DNA of 7,564 bases, taken from contig PLMM01000189.1 in the NCBI GenBank assembly GCA_003142495.1, positions 1,622-9,185 of the forward strand, read 5' to 3'. Origin of the DNA: Gemmatimonadota bacterium. Its GTDB lineage: Bacteria > Gemmatimonadota > Gemmatimonadetes > Gemmatimonadales > Gemmatimonadaceae. This document shows positions 1 to 7,244 of this stretch, piece after piece (positions within the stretch are counted from its first letter, which is position 1; each line of letters begins with the position of its first letter). The translations under genes were made by a program, and so were the position numbers. The notes under the pieces are model-generated. The model was given only the letters and a program-made list of their open reading frames with translations, did not search any database and was not told where the DNA came from.

Positions 1-307
1 TAGTCACGAGAAAGCGCGATGGATTCGTCTCGCCCTCCTCGAACGGATTCTCTTCGACAATCTCCGAGAGCTGATCCGCCGTGACCACGAGCACGCGGCA
101 GGAGACGCCGATCTGCGACGCGATCTCCTTCTGGATCTTGGCGGCCGCCTTGGCGTCGGCGCGCGGCGCAGAGAAGACGATGTTGCCGCTGTTGAGCAGC
201 GTCTTCACGTCTCGGTAGCCGAGCCCTTCGCAGAGCGCGCGCAGGTCGGCCATCGGAACGCGCTTGGCCTTCCCGACGTTGATGCCGCGGAGGAGCGCAA
301 CGTGCAT
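1..307 (-). CDS. DUF1697 family protein, N-terminal part (runs off left edge)
   Basis: The minus strand reads from an ATG at 307 as MHVALLRGINVGKAKRVPM, followed by a Leu-rich helix and LLNSGNIVFSAPR, and stays open for 102 codons to the window edge. The 'ALLRGINVG' start and 'LLNSGNIVF' block are the hallmarks of the DUF1697 family, small cytoplasmic proteins of about 180 residues with no established biochemical function. About the last 45% is therefore missing here because the window ends, not because the gene is visibly broken. The frame is open further upstream, but family members start right at this ALLRGINVG motif, so the ATG at 307 is preferred even though no strong ribosome binding site precedes it. 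It is divergent from the membrane-protein gene to its right, with about 90 nt between them. Confidence 0.9.
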   Translation of the reverse strand, partial: MHVALLRGINVGKAKRVPMADLRALCEGLGYRDVKTLLNSGNIVFSAPRADAKAAAKIQKEIASQIGVSCRVLVVTADQLSEIVEENPFEEGETNPSRFLVT

Positions 308-399
308 TACCCGCGTGGACTTTCGTGCAACCACTCTGCATTCTCCGTCGTGATGAAAAGCTCGTACCCGCTATCCGCATCCAGACGTTATCATAGGTG

Positions 400-1053
400 A
401 TGACCGAGATCAAATATGAGCCGCGCTGGCCCGTCGCTCTCGCATCGCTTGCGGCCGCGTCGCTCCCCTTCGCGCTTCCGCGCTCGCTGAGCATGTTCCC
501 GCCGTGGATCGTCGCCCTGCTGGTCTCTCTGCTCGTGATCGCCGCCGTCGTCACCCACTACACGCACAAGCCCATGCTGAACCAGCTGTTCGGCTACGCG
601 ATGCTCGTGGTGCTGACGGCGGCGCTGCTGTATTCGCTCACCACGCTGATCCTGGCGCTGCCGCACCACACGGAGGTGGCCTCGCGGCTGCTCGAGTCGG
701 CGGCAATGATCTGGGTGACGAACGTCATTGTCTTCGCGGTGTGGTACTGGCGGCTCGACGCCGGCGGCCCGAACGCGCGCGACGTGCGACAGTCGCATTC
801 GCGGGGCGCCTTCCTCTTTCCGCAGATGGCGACCATCGTTCCCGGCACCGATGGAAAGTCGATCGCCGAAGTGGAGAAGTGGCGCCCGCAGTTCGTCGAC
901 TACCTTGCGCTCTCCTTCTACACGTGCACCTCGTTCGCGCCGACGGATGTGCCGGTGCTGTCGCGCTGGGCAAAGCTCATGATGATGATACAGGCCGTGA
1001 TGTCGTTGACGACGGTGGCGCTGCTGGCGGGAAGGGCGGTGAACATCCTGTAG
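400..1053 (+). CDS. Integral membrane protein with ion-channel-like C-terminal pore module (DUF1345-like)
   Basis: A 217-residue hydrophobic protein. Numbered from the ATG, membrane-spanning stretches are visible at about 11-26, 35-54, 63-89 and 99-117. A hydrophilic segment follows (about 120-165), then a short hydrophobic re-entrant-like stretch (DYLALSFYTCTSFAPTD) and a last helix (about 188-216). The end has the layout of a two-TM potassium-channel pore (pore helix, filter, inner helix): the filter position reads TSFAPTD where K+ channels have T-x-G-Y-G-D, and it is followed by a long hydrophobic inner helix ending ARAVNIL-like (GRAVNIL). Similar 'FxPTD' membrane proteins exist in many bacteria, sometimes labelled DUF1345; substrate and function are unknown. 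A GTG at 397 directly precedes the ATG at 400, either could start the gene, and no clear Shine-Dalgarno decides. It is separated by 182 nt from the next gene, so it is probably its own transcript. Confidence 0.75.
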   Translation: MTEIKYEPRWPVALASLAAASLPFALPRSLSMFPPWIVALLVSLLVIAAVVTHYTHKPMLNQLFGYAMLVVLTAALLYSLTTLILALPHHTEVASRLLESAAMIWVTNVIVFAVWYWRLDAGGPNARDVRQSHSRGAFLFPQMATIVPGTDGKSIAEVEKWRPQFVDYLALSFYTCTSFAPTDVPVLSRWAKLMMMIQAVMSLTTVALLAGRAVNIL

Positions 1054-1080
1054 GCGCGATCGCTCTACGACGATGCGCCG

Positions 1081-1110
1081 TTGGCAGAGTCGAGCACGGG
1101 GTGATACGAT
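1081..1110 (+). promoter_or_regulatory. Candidate sigma70-type promoter for the ppsR-like operon
   Basis: TTGGCA at 1081-1086 (5 of 6 to the -35 consensus) and TACGAT at 1105-1110 (4 of 6 to -10) are separated by 18 nt. This is the AT-richest stretch of the 182-nt gap before the regulator gene. A second -10-like hexamer, TATAGT at 1110-1115, overlaps it but has no suitably spaced -35. Transcription would start near 1117, about 120 nt ahead of the ATG. The call rests on motif and position only. Confidence 0.4.
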
Positions 1111-1140
1111 ATAGTGGGTTTTCCGGCCCCCTGTAACAGC

Positions 1141-1155
1141 CGAATCGACGATTCG
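1141..1155. promoter_or_regulatory. Perfect 15-nt palindrome, candidate operator
   Basis: CGAATCG-A-CGATTCG is a perfect 7-bp inverted repeat with a one-base centre, 80 nt before the regulator start and about 25-40 nt downstream of the candidate transcription start. A dimeric HTH regulator bound here could block its own transcript. It does not match the TGT-N12-ACA site described for proteobacterial CrtJ/PpsR, so autoregulation is only inferred. Confidence 0.35.
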
Positions 1156-1235
1156 AAGCGAAAGATCGGGCACGCGCGCTCGGCACTGCAGTCACACCAG
1201 GGGCGCGTTGCGGCGTCGTGACCGATCGAGGGTAG

Positions 1236-2663
1236 ATGAAAGGGTCCACTAAGGCGCTCAGTGTTACGAGTCTCCCAGCTTCGGGAATCGATCGCGATAC
1301 CGCGGTCGCGTTGATCGCGGCGGGCGGAGACATCGCGCTGGTCGTCGACGGCGCTGGAGTCATCCGTGACGTCGCCGGAAGCGAGGCTGCAGAGCCCGGA
1401 AATTCGGAGCTGCGCGGGTGGCTCGGCCGCCTGTGGGTCGAGACCGTCACCGCGGATTCGCGCGGCAAGGTCGAGGCGATGCTGCGAGATGCCGCGTCGT
1501 CCGGTGTTTCGCGCCGGCGCCAGGTGAATCACCCGACGGCCGCCGGCCCCGATCTCCCCGTGTCGTACACTGCCGTGTGCCTCGGCGGCGGCACCGTCGT
1601 GGCCGTCGGCCGCGACATGCGGCCGATCGCGTCGCTGCAGCACAGGCTCGTCGAGACGCAGCAAGCGCTCGAGCGCGACTACCGGCGGCTGCGTCACGTC
1701 GAGACGCGCTATCGCCTGCTCTTCCAGGGGTCTGCCGAGGCGATTCTGATCGTCGATGCGGCGACGCGTCGCATCGTCGATGCGAATGATGCTGCCGCGC
1801 GACTCTTCGACAAGACTCCCGACAAGCTCAACGGGCGCACCTTCCCGATCGGCATCGACGTCTCGTCGGAGCCCGCGCTCGAGGATGCGCTCGCGAATGC
1901 GCGTAGCGTCGGACGCTCGGGCGCAATCGCGGTGCGTCTCGCCGGCAACGGGCCAACGGTCGACGTCTCGATCTCGTGCTTTCGACAGGACGCCGTGTCG
2001 CTCTTCCTCGTTCGCTTCGGAACGGCGGCGATTGGGAAGCAGCAAGATGGGGAAATGGGTGGCGAGGTGGTGGAGCTGCTGTCGAATGCGCCCGACGCGT
2101 TCGTCATCACGGATGTCGAAGGACGCGTGATGTCGACGAATCGCGCCTTTCTTGATGTCGTGCAGCTCTCGGGGGAGCGACAGGCGCACGGTCGCCTGAT
2201 CAGCGACTGGATCGGCAGGCCGGGCGCGGATCTACCGGTGTTCCTCGCGATGCTGCGCAAGCACGGGGTGGTTCGCCGCATGGACACGGCCGTGCGTGGC
2301 GAGCAGGGAGGAAGCACCGAGGTCGAGGTGTCGGTCACCGCGGCGCACGACGCCGAGGAGCCGTGTCTGGGGTTCATCCTGCGCGACATTGGGCGGCGCA
2401 TTGCGCACGGTCCGCAGGGCGCGCGCGATCTCACGCGCGCGGTGGAAGAGCTCACGTCGCTGGTGGGTCGCACGTCGTTGCGCGATCTGCTGCGTGACAC
2501 CACGGATCTCGTGGAGCGGCACTTCATCGAGGCGGCGCTCGAGCTCACGAACAACAACCGGACTGCCGCGTCAGAGGTATTGGGGCTGAGCCGGCAGAGC
2601 CTGTACGTGAAGCTGCGCAGGCATGGCCTGGCAGCCGGCGGAAACGCTGAAGGGGGGTCATGA
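1236..2663 (+). CDS. ppsR: PpsR/CrtJ-type PAS-domain transcriptional regulator
   Basis: 475 residues, close to the 465-470 of purple-bacterial PpsR/CrtJ. Visible order: N-terminal PAS-like domain (about 22-128, ending in AVGRDMRPI); a long charged linker helix (about 129-160; SLQHRLVETQQALERDY) followed by RYRLLFQ; PAS1 (about 157-265, with VDANDAAARLF); PAS2 (about 277-387, SNAPDAFVITDVEGRV); and a Fis-type helix-turn-helix (about 424-465, ending SRQSLYVKLRRHGL). The linker and HTH wording are diagnostic for this family, which represses bacteriochlorophyll, carotenoid and light-harvesting genes in response to oxygen or light. Cysteines occur only at 115, 248 and 377; the HTH has Phe430 where I recall a redox cysteine (CrtJ Cys420 / PpsR Cys424). 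The ATG at 1236 is preceded by GAGGG at 1228-1232; an upstream in-frame GTG is cut off by a TAG at 1233. The gene overlaps the next one by ATGA. No photosynthesis gene is nearby, so the target set is unknown. Confidence 0.92.
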   Translation: MKGSTKALSVTSLPASGIDRDTAVALIAAGGDIALVVDGAGVIRDVAGSEAAEPGNSELRGWLGRLWVETVTADSRGKVEAMLRDAASSGVSRRRQVNHPTAAGPDLPVSYTAVCLGGGTVVAVGRDMRPIASLQHRLVETQQALERDYRRLRHVETRYRLLFQGSAEAILIVDAATRRIVDANDAAARLFDKTPDKLNGRTFPIGIDVSSEPALEDALANARSVGRSGAIAVRLAGNGPTVDVSISCFRQDAVSLFLVRFGTAAIGKQQDGEMGGEVVELLSNAPDAFVITDVEGRVMSTNRAFLDVVQLSGERQAHGRLISDWIGRPGADLPVFLAMLRKHGVVRRMDTAVRGEQGGSTEVEVSVTAAHDAEEPCLGFILRDIGRRIAHGPQGARDLTRAVEELTSLVGRTSLRDLLRDTTDLVERHFIEAALELTNNNRTAASEVLGLSRQSLYVKLRRHGLAAGGNAEGGS

Positions 2664-3493
2664 TTCAGCCCATCGCGCTTGCGGGCGCGCGCCCCACGTT
2701 GATCGGTCTGCCGTACGACGCGAGCTCATCGTTCTTGCGAGGGCCCGCGCTCGCGCCCGCGCGCATCCGCGAGGCGCTGCACTCGTCACAGTCGAACGGA
2801 TGCAGCGAGAGCGGCTTCCACGTGCTCGGGCCCGACGGACTCGCGGATGCCGGCGATCTCGACTTACCGGGCACGGGCGACGCGCGACTCATGATCGAGA
2901 GCGGCATTCGCGCGCTCATCGCCTCTGGCGCGCGCCCGTTGTCGCTCGGCGGCGATCACTCGGTCACCTATCCCGTGTTGCGCGCGGTCGGCCCGTTGGC
3001 TCCGGGGCTCACGATCCTGCAGATCGACGCGCATCCCGATCTGTACGGCGACTTCGAGGGCGACCGCTTCTCGCACGCGTGCCCGTTCGCGCGCATCATG
3101 GAAGAGGAGCTCGCGTCGCGGCTCGTGCAGGTGGGGATCCGCACGATGAATGCGCGGCAGCGCACGCAGGCGGAGAAATTCGGAGTGTGCGTGATCGACA
3201 TGCGCGCGTGGGCCGCGGGTACGCGTCCCGAGCTGCGCGGGCCGCTCTACGTGAGCATCGACATGGACGGGATCGATCCTGCGTTCGCGCCAGGAGTGTC
3301 GCATCGGGAGCCGGGCGGGCTCACGGTGCGCGAGGTCGTGACGATGATTCAGTCGCTCCCGGGGCCGATCGTCGGCGCGGATGTCGTGGAGCTCAATCCG
3401 ACGCAGGACTCTGGGGGCGCCTCGGCGACCGTCGCGGCGAAGCTCGTACGTGAGCTTGCGAGCAGGATGCTCGAGTGGTCGGACGACAACTAG
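2660..3493 (+). CDS. Arginase/agmatinase-family ureohydrolase
   Basis: A 277-residue cytoplasmic Mn-dependent hydrolase that would release urea from a guanidino compound. All family metal motifs are intact: GGDHS (His100), DAHPD (Asp123, His125, Asp127) and SIDMDGIDPAFAPG (Asp201, Asp203). Glu244 in VVELNP sits at the position of the conserved acid after the GGL block (219-221). Length is near the usual 280-320. Agmatinase (agmatine to putrescine plus urea) is the commonest label for this type, but guanidinobutyrase, arginase and formimidoylglutamase share the same motifs, so the substrate cannot be settled from sequence; the loop 'GVSHREPGGL' differs from the 'GTGTP..GGL' of E. coli SpeB. 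The start ATG at 2660 overlaps the stop of the regulator gene (ATGA) and is preceded by AAGGGGGG at 2650-2657, so translation is probably coupled. The MBL-fold gene follows after 6 nt. Confidence 0.9.
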   Translation: MIQPIALAGARPTLIGLPYDASSSFLRGPALAPARIREALHSSQSNGCSESGFHVLGPDGLADAGDLDLPGTGDARLMIESGIRALIASGARPLSLGGDHSVTYPVLRAVGPLAPGLTILQIDAHPDLYGDFEGDRFSHACPFARIMEEELASRLVQVGIRTMNARQRTQAEKFGVCVIDMRAWAAGTRPELRGPLYVSIDMDGIDPAFAPGVSHREPGGLTVREVVTMIQSLPGPIVGADVVELNPTQDSGGASATVAAKLVRELASRMLEWSDDN

Positions 3494-3499
3494 CGCGGC

Positions 3500-4333
3500 A
3501 TGACATCACTACGCACAGCCGTTCACGTCGCGATCGCGGCATCTTCCATCGCTGCGCTCGGCGCGCGGGCGCAGGGCACGCTTCCGATCACGAAGCTCGC
3601 TCCCGACGTCTACCTCATCGTGTCGCCGGCGGGCAATCTCGTCGCGGAGACATCGGCGAGCGGGATCGTGCTCGCCGGCGCGCAATCCGCGGCTGCGACG
3701 GCCGGCGTCGTCGCAGCGCTTCGCACGGTGTCGGCAGCGCCGATCCGCTACGTGCTCTTCGCGCCCGGGGACTCGATGGGCGACGAGGGCGACGCGGGGT
3801 GGAGCGAGCGCAATGCGACCGTCGTCGCGCACGAGCGGATGCGGATGAATGCGCCGCACGTGATCTCGGCGCTGGGCTTTTCCGAAGTGTTGCAGATCTA
3901 TCTCGACGGAGGGTCGATCCACGCGGTGCATCAGCCGCCGGGGCACACGAGAGCCGACATCATCGTCCATTTCGAGAGCAAGCGCGTGCTCTACCTCGGC
4001 AACGCCTTCGTCGCGAAGGGTTATCCGCGCATCGATGTGCACGGCGGCGCATCGATCGACAGCCTGATCAAGGAAGTGACGCCGTTCGCGGCCTTCGAGG
4101 GTGTGCAGATCGTGCCCGGCCGCGGCGCGGTCTCGAGCGCGGCGGATGTCGGGGCCTACCGCGACATGCTCACTGGCGTGCGCGCGAAGGTGGCGGCGCT
4201 CGTTGCGCAGAACAAGGCGCTCGCCGACGTGATCGCGGCCAAGCCAACCGCACGGTGGGACGCGACCTACGCGCGGGGCAGCGCGGCGCCGGATCGTTTC
4301 GTGGAGAGCGTGTACCAGTCGCTCAAGCACTGA
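3500..4333 (+). CDS. Secreted metallo-beta-lactamase-fold protein with degenerate metal site
   Basis: 277 residues. An N-terminal signal peptide (about 1-24, cleavage likely after ALGARA, before QGT) sends it to the periplasm. The body follows periplasmic MBL-fold hydrolases block by block: LAPDVYLIVSPAGNLVAE, the strand PIRYVLF, ATVVAHERMR, PPGHTRADIIVHF, YLGNAF, GYPRIDVHGGASIDSLI, IVPGRGAV, and a C-terminal helical part ending in PDRFVESVYQSL. However, the zinc ligands are largely gone: where HxHxDH should follow PIRYV there is FAPGDSMGD (about 87-95), the bridging Asp of 'GD' is Asn168, and the last His of 'PGHG' is Arg208. Only His149 of the GHT block remains. It is probably not a zinc hydrolase and may bind a ligand or act as a partner protein. 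It starts 6 nt after the ureohydrolase gene without a strong ribosome binding site, so it is likely the third gene of that operon; all ends are intact, arguing against a pseudogene. Confidence 0.85.
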   Translation: MTSLRTAVHVAIAASSIAALGARAQGTLPITKLAPDVYLIVSPAGNLVAETSASGIVLAGAQSAAATAGVVAALRTVSAAPIRYVLFAPGDSMGDEGDAGWSERNATVVAHERMRMNAPHVISALGFSEVLQIYLDGGSIHAVHQPPGHTRADIIVHFESKRVLYLGNAFVAKGYPRIDVHGGASIDSLIKEVTPFAAFEGVQIVPGRGAVSSAADVGAYRDMLTGVRAKVAALVAQNKALADVIAAKPTARWDATYARGSAAPDRFVESVYQSLKH

Positions 4334-4347
4334 GCGATCGCTTACAA

Positions 4348-4386
4348 CGAAGCGGCTAGGTCGTGATCGAGATGGCCACCGCTTCG
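4348..4386. repeat. 8-bp inverted repeat at the convergent gene junction
   Basis: CGAAGCGG at 4348-4355 and its exact complement CCGCTTCG at 4379-4386 flank a 23-nt loop. The pair lies where the rightward operon (stop at 4333) meets the leftward small-gene pair (stop codon complement at 4356-4358). The location suits a bidirectional transcription end, but there is no T-tract and the loop is long, so a classical terminator is not supported. Confidence 0.25.
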
Positions 4387-4685
4387 ACCGGAGCAGGCTC
4401 CGGCGAAAGCAGTGCAGACATGCGCTCGAGCGCCTGATCCGCGAGCTCGCGATCTGCGGGCACGCCGTCGGCGGCGGCAAGCTGCCGCTTGAGCGCGTCG
4501 AACATCTCGCGAGTGAAGCCGTACGGGTGATCGTGCAGCAGCACGATCGCCAGCGCACGGTAGCGCTTGAGGTGGCGAAGGCGCGTGATCAGCGACTCGA
4601 CCTCGTCCGACGAATGATTACGGCCGGACCGCTCGAGGGCTGCCCATTCAGCCTTGGTGAGTGCCGGCGGCAACTCCTCGCTCAT
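4356..4685 (-). CDS. Small soluble protein of unknown function (109 aa)
   Basis: I do not recognise this family. The protein starts MSEELPPALTKAEWAALERS and is mostly helical and charged, with no signal peptide or membrane segment. Visible features are ALTKAEW near the start, a basic helix RLRHLKRYRALAIVLL (about 35-50), a HDHPYGFT turn (51-58) followed by helix TREMFDALKRQLAAADG, and a Pro/Glu/Ala tail (about 93-104). The frame is open further upstream into the neighbour, but the ATG at 4685 is preferred: it has GGAAGG 6 nt upstream (complement of 4692-4697), and it lies just 2 nt after the stop of the 103-residue gene, so the two are almost certainly cotranscribed and translationally coupled. 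The protein has no cysteines and no recognisable catalytic motif. Confidence 0.75.
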   Translation of the reverse strand: MSEELPPALTKAEWAALERSGRNHSSDEVESLITRLRHLKRYRALAIVLLHDHPYGFTREMFDALKRQLAAADGVPADRELADQALERMSALLSPEPAPVEAVAISITT

Positions 4686-4687
4686 AC

Positions 4688-4999
4688 TCAGCCTTCCGCG
4701 TCTGCGACGGTCGCTTCCGCGACCGGTGCGGCGGGAACGGCGGCTCCTGCGGGGCGCTGACGCTGCCACGATGTGGTGCGCGGCCGCGCGCGGCCGGCAA
4801 GGAGTTCCTCGTGGTACGCGAGGATGCGACTCTTCACGTTGGCATTGGTGTCGGTCGACTCTGCGCGAAACGGAGCGTACCGATTGCGCGTGTCGTTGGA
4901 CACGGTGAACCACCACCAATCCGTCGGATGCGCCACGGACTGCTTTTCAACGAAACAGCTGAAAGTGCGCCCGGCGTCTTCGAACTCGAACTCCTTCAC
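4688..4999 (-). CDS. Small Trp-rich conserved-type protein of unknown function (103 aa)
   Basis: No named family is recognised. The N-terminal 70 residues look like a compact beta-rich domain: KEFEFEDAGRTFSCFVEK, then a striking TDWWWFTVSND (about 26-36) and RYAPFRAESTDT (about 40-51), then a helix KSRILAYHEELLAGR. The last 25-30 residues are an Ala/Pro/Arg-rich low-complexity tail, probably disordered. There is no signal peptide. Proteins with this 'E.WWWF.V....YAPF....DT....R...Y..ELLARR' pattern occur, as I recall, in several bacterial groups without known function. The start is a GTG at 4999 with a good AGGAG 6 nt upstream (complement of 5006-5010). A perfect 10-bp palindrome, CTGTATACAG at 5009-5018, overlaps that ribosome binding site. 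The gene lies 76 nt downstream of the kinase stop and 2 nt upstream of the 109-residue gene. Confidence 0.78.
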   Translation of the reverse strand: MKEFEFEDAGRTFSCFVEKQSVAHPTDWWWFTVSNDTRNRYAPFRAESTDTNANVKSRILAYHEELLAGRARPRTTSWQRQRPAGAAVPAAPVAEATVADAEG

Positions 5000-5008
5000 A
5001 CGCGTCTC

Positions 5009-5018
5009 CTGTATACAG
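5009..5018. promoter_or_regulatory. 10-bp palindrome overlapping the ribosome binding site of the small-gene pair
   Basis: CTGTATACAG is self-complementary and sits immediately upstream of, and overlapping, the AGGAG of the GTG-start gene on the minus strand. It is AT-rich against a GC-rich background. A bound repressor or an RNA fold here could limit translation. It resembles half of a LexA-type site but has the wrong spacing. Confidence 0.25.
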
Positions 5019-5075
5019 TTCAGTAATCTAACGGGTTTCGCACCCTCGTGGAGCCTTGCGGGGGAGCAAAAATCG

Positions 5076-6746
<1,671 letters not shown>

Positions 6747-6764
6747 CCCAAATGCTATTGCACG

Positions 6765-6812
6765 CCGGACGCCGCGAAAAGGCTCAACGCGTTCGGGAGG
6801 TCCGGCGTCCGG
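6765..6812. repeat. 10-bp perfect inverted repeat between cupredoxin and kinase genes
   Basis: CCGGACGCCG (6765-6774) and its exact complement CGGCGTCCGG (6803-6812) flank 28 nt, and a second palindrome AACGCGTT (6786-6793) lies almost at the centre. It is 18 nt downstream of the cupredoxin stop and about 18-66 nt upstream of the kinase start. It could be a transcript hairpin separating the two genes or an operator for the kinase. No T-tract follows on the minus strand, so a classical intrinsic terminator is not supported. Confidence 0.4.
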
Positions 6813-6830
6813 GGCGGGCGTCGGCTCGCG

Positions 6831-7241
6831 CTAATGGACCGTAACCGTTCCCGATTCGACCGTCCGCCCGTGTACCGTGCAGAAGAACGAGAAGATGCCG
6901 GCTCGCGGGAAGCGTACCGTGAAGGTGCCGGTGGACTGGATGGTCGACGCGGTGATGGTAGCATCGTCGAACGTCACGCCGTGGGCATTATTGCCCGTCC
7001 AGACCCAGGTCACGGTGCGTACGGGGGCGACGATGACCGCGGTGGGGCTGTAGCCGTTGTCGAAGATGAGGACCGAGGCCGTATCGAGCGCTCCGGAGCT
7101 GTCGGGGGTGCCGGTTCCGCCGCCACCGGTGCCTCCAACCTGCGTTCCGCGATTATTGAACGGATCTAACGTCGATTCATCGAAGCATCCGACGGCGACG
7201 ATAGTTACTAGCGCCAGAAATGCGAGCAGGGTACGGCGCAT
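6831..7241 (-). CDS. Cupredoxin (plastocyanin/azurin-like) lipoprotein
   Basis: A 136-residue exported protein. It begins MRRTLLAFLALVTIVAVGC: a basic start, hydrophobic stretch and lipobox-like AVGC, with Cys19 (counting from this start) the likely lipidated residue. A Gly/Thr-rich linker follows (about 32-50), then a cupredoxin-like beta domain: LIFDNGYSPTAVIVAPVRTV, TWVWTGNNAHGVTFDD, STGTFTVRFPRAGIFSFFC and TVHGRTVESGTVTV. The type 1 copper ligands His87 (NAHGV), Cys121 (FFC) and His124 (VHG) are present, so a periplasm-facing copper electron-transfer or copper-binding protein is likely; the usual axial Met a few residues after the second His is absent, with Val128 near that place. Two ATGs are adjacent (7244 and 7241); GAGGAGG (complement of 7246-7252) is 1 nt from the first but 4 nt from the second, favouring 7241. 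Partner oxidoreductases are not visible here. Confidence 0.88.
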   Translation of the reverse strand: MRRTLLAFLALVTIVAVGCFDESTLDPFNNRGTQVGGTGGGGTGTPDSSGALDTASVLIFDNGYSPTAVIVAPVRTVTWVWTGNNAHGVTFDDATITASTIQSTGTFTVRFPRAGIFSFFCTVHGRTVESGTVTVH

Positions 7242-7244
7242 CAT

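Noticed and set aside
1132..1149. CrtJ/PpsR-type TGT-N12-ACA site upstream of the regulator
   Set aside because: A TGT is present at 1132 but ACA is not found at the required distance.
1065..2189. Long open frame on the minus strand opposite the regulator (374 codons)
   Set aside because: It is Arg/His/Asp-rich with no recognisable motif and lies wholly antisense to a gene with clear PAS and HTH signatures; such frames are common shadows in GC-rich DNA.
3509..4558. Long open frame on the minus strand opposite the MBL-fold gene (349 codons)
   Set aside because: Arg-rich composition, no domain, and it would overlap two better supported genes.
4356..4919. Longer version of the 109-residue protein starting near 4919
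   Set aside because: The extra N-terminus is Arg/Ser-rich, overlaps the better supported 103-residue gene in another frame, and the internal ATG at 4685 has its own GGAAGG site.
5006..5027. LexA-like site on the minus strand (TACTG...CAG)
   Set aside because: Spacing between CTG and CAG is 9, not the 10 of the SOS box, and the flanks do not complete the palindrome.
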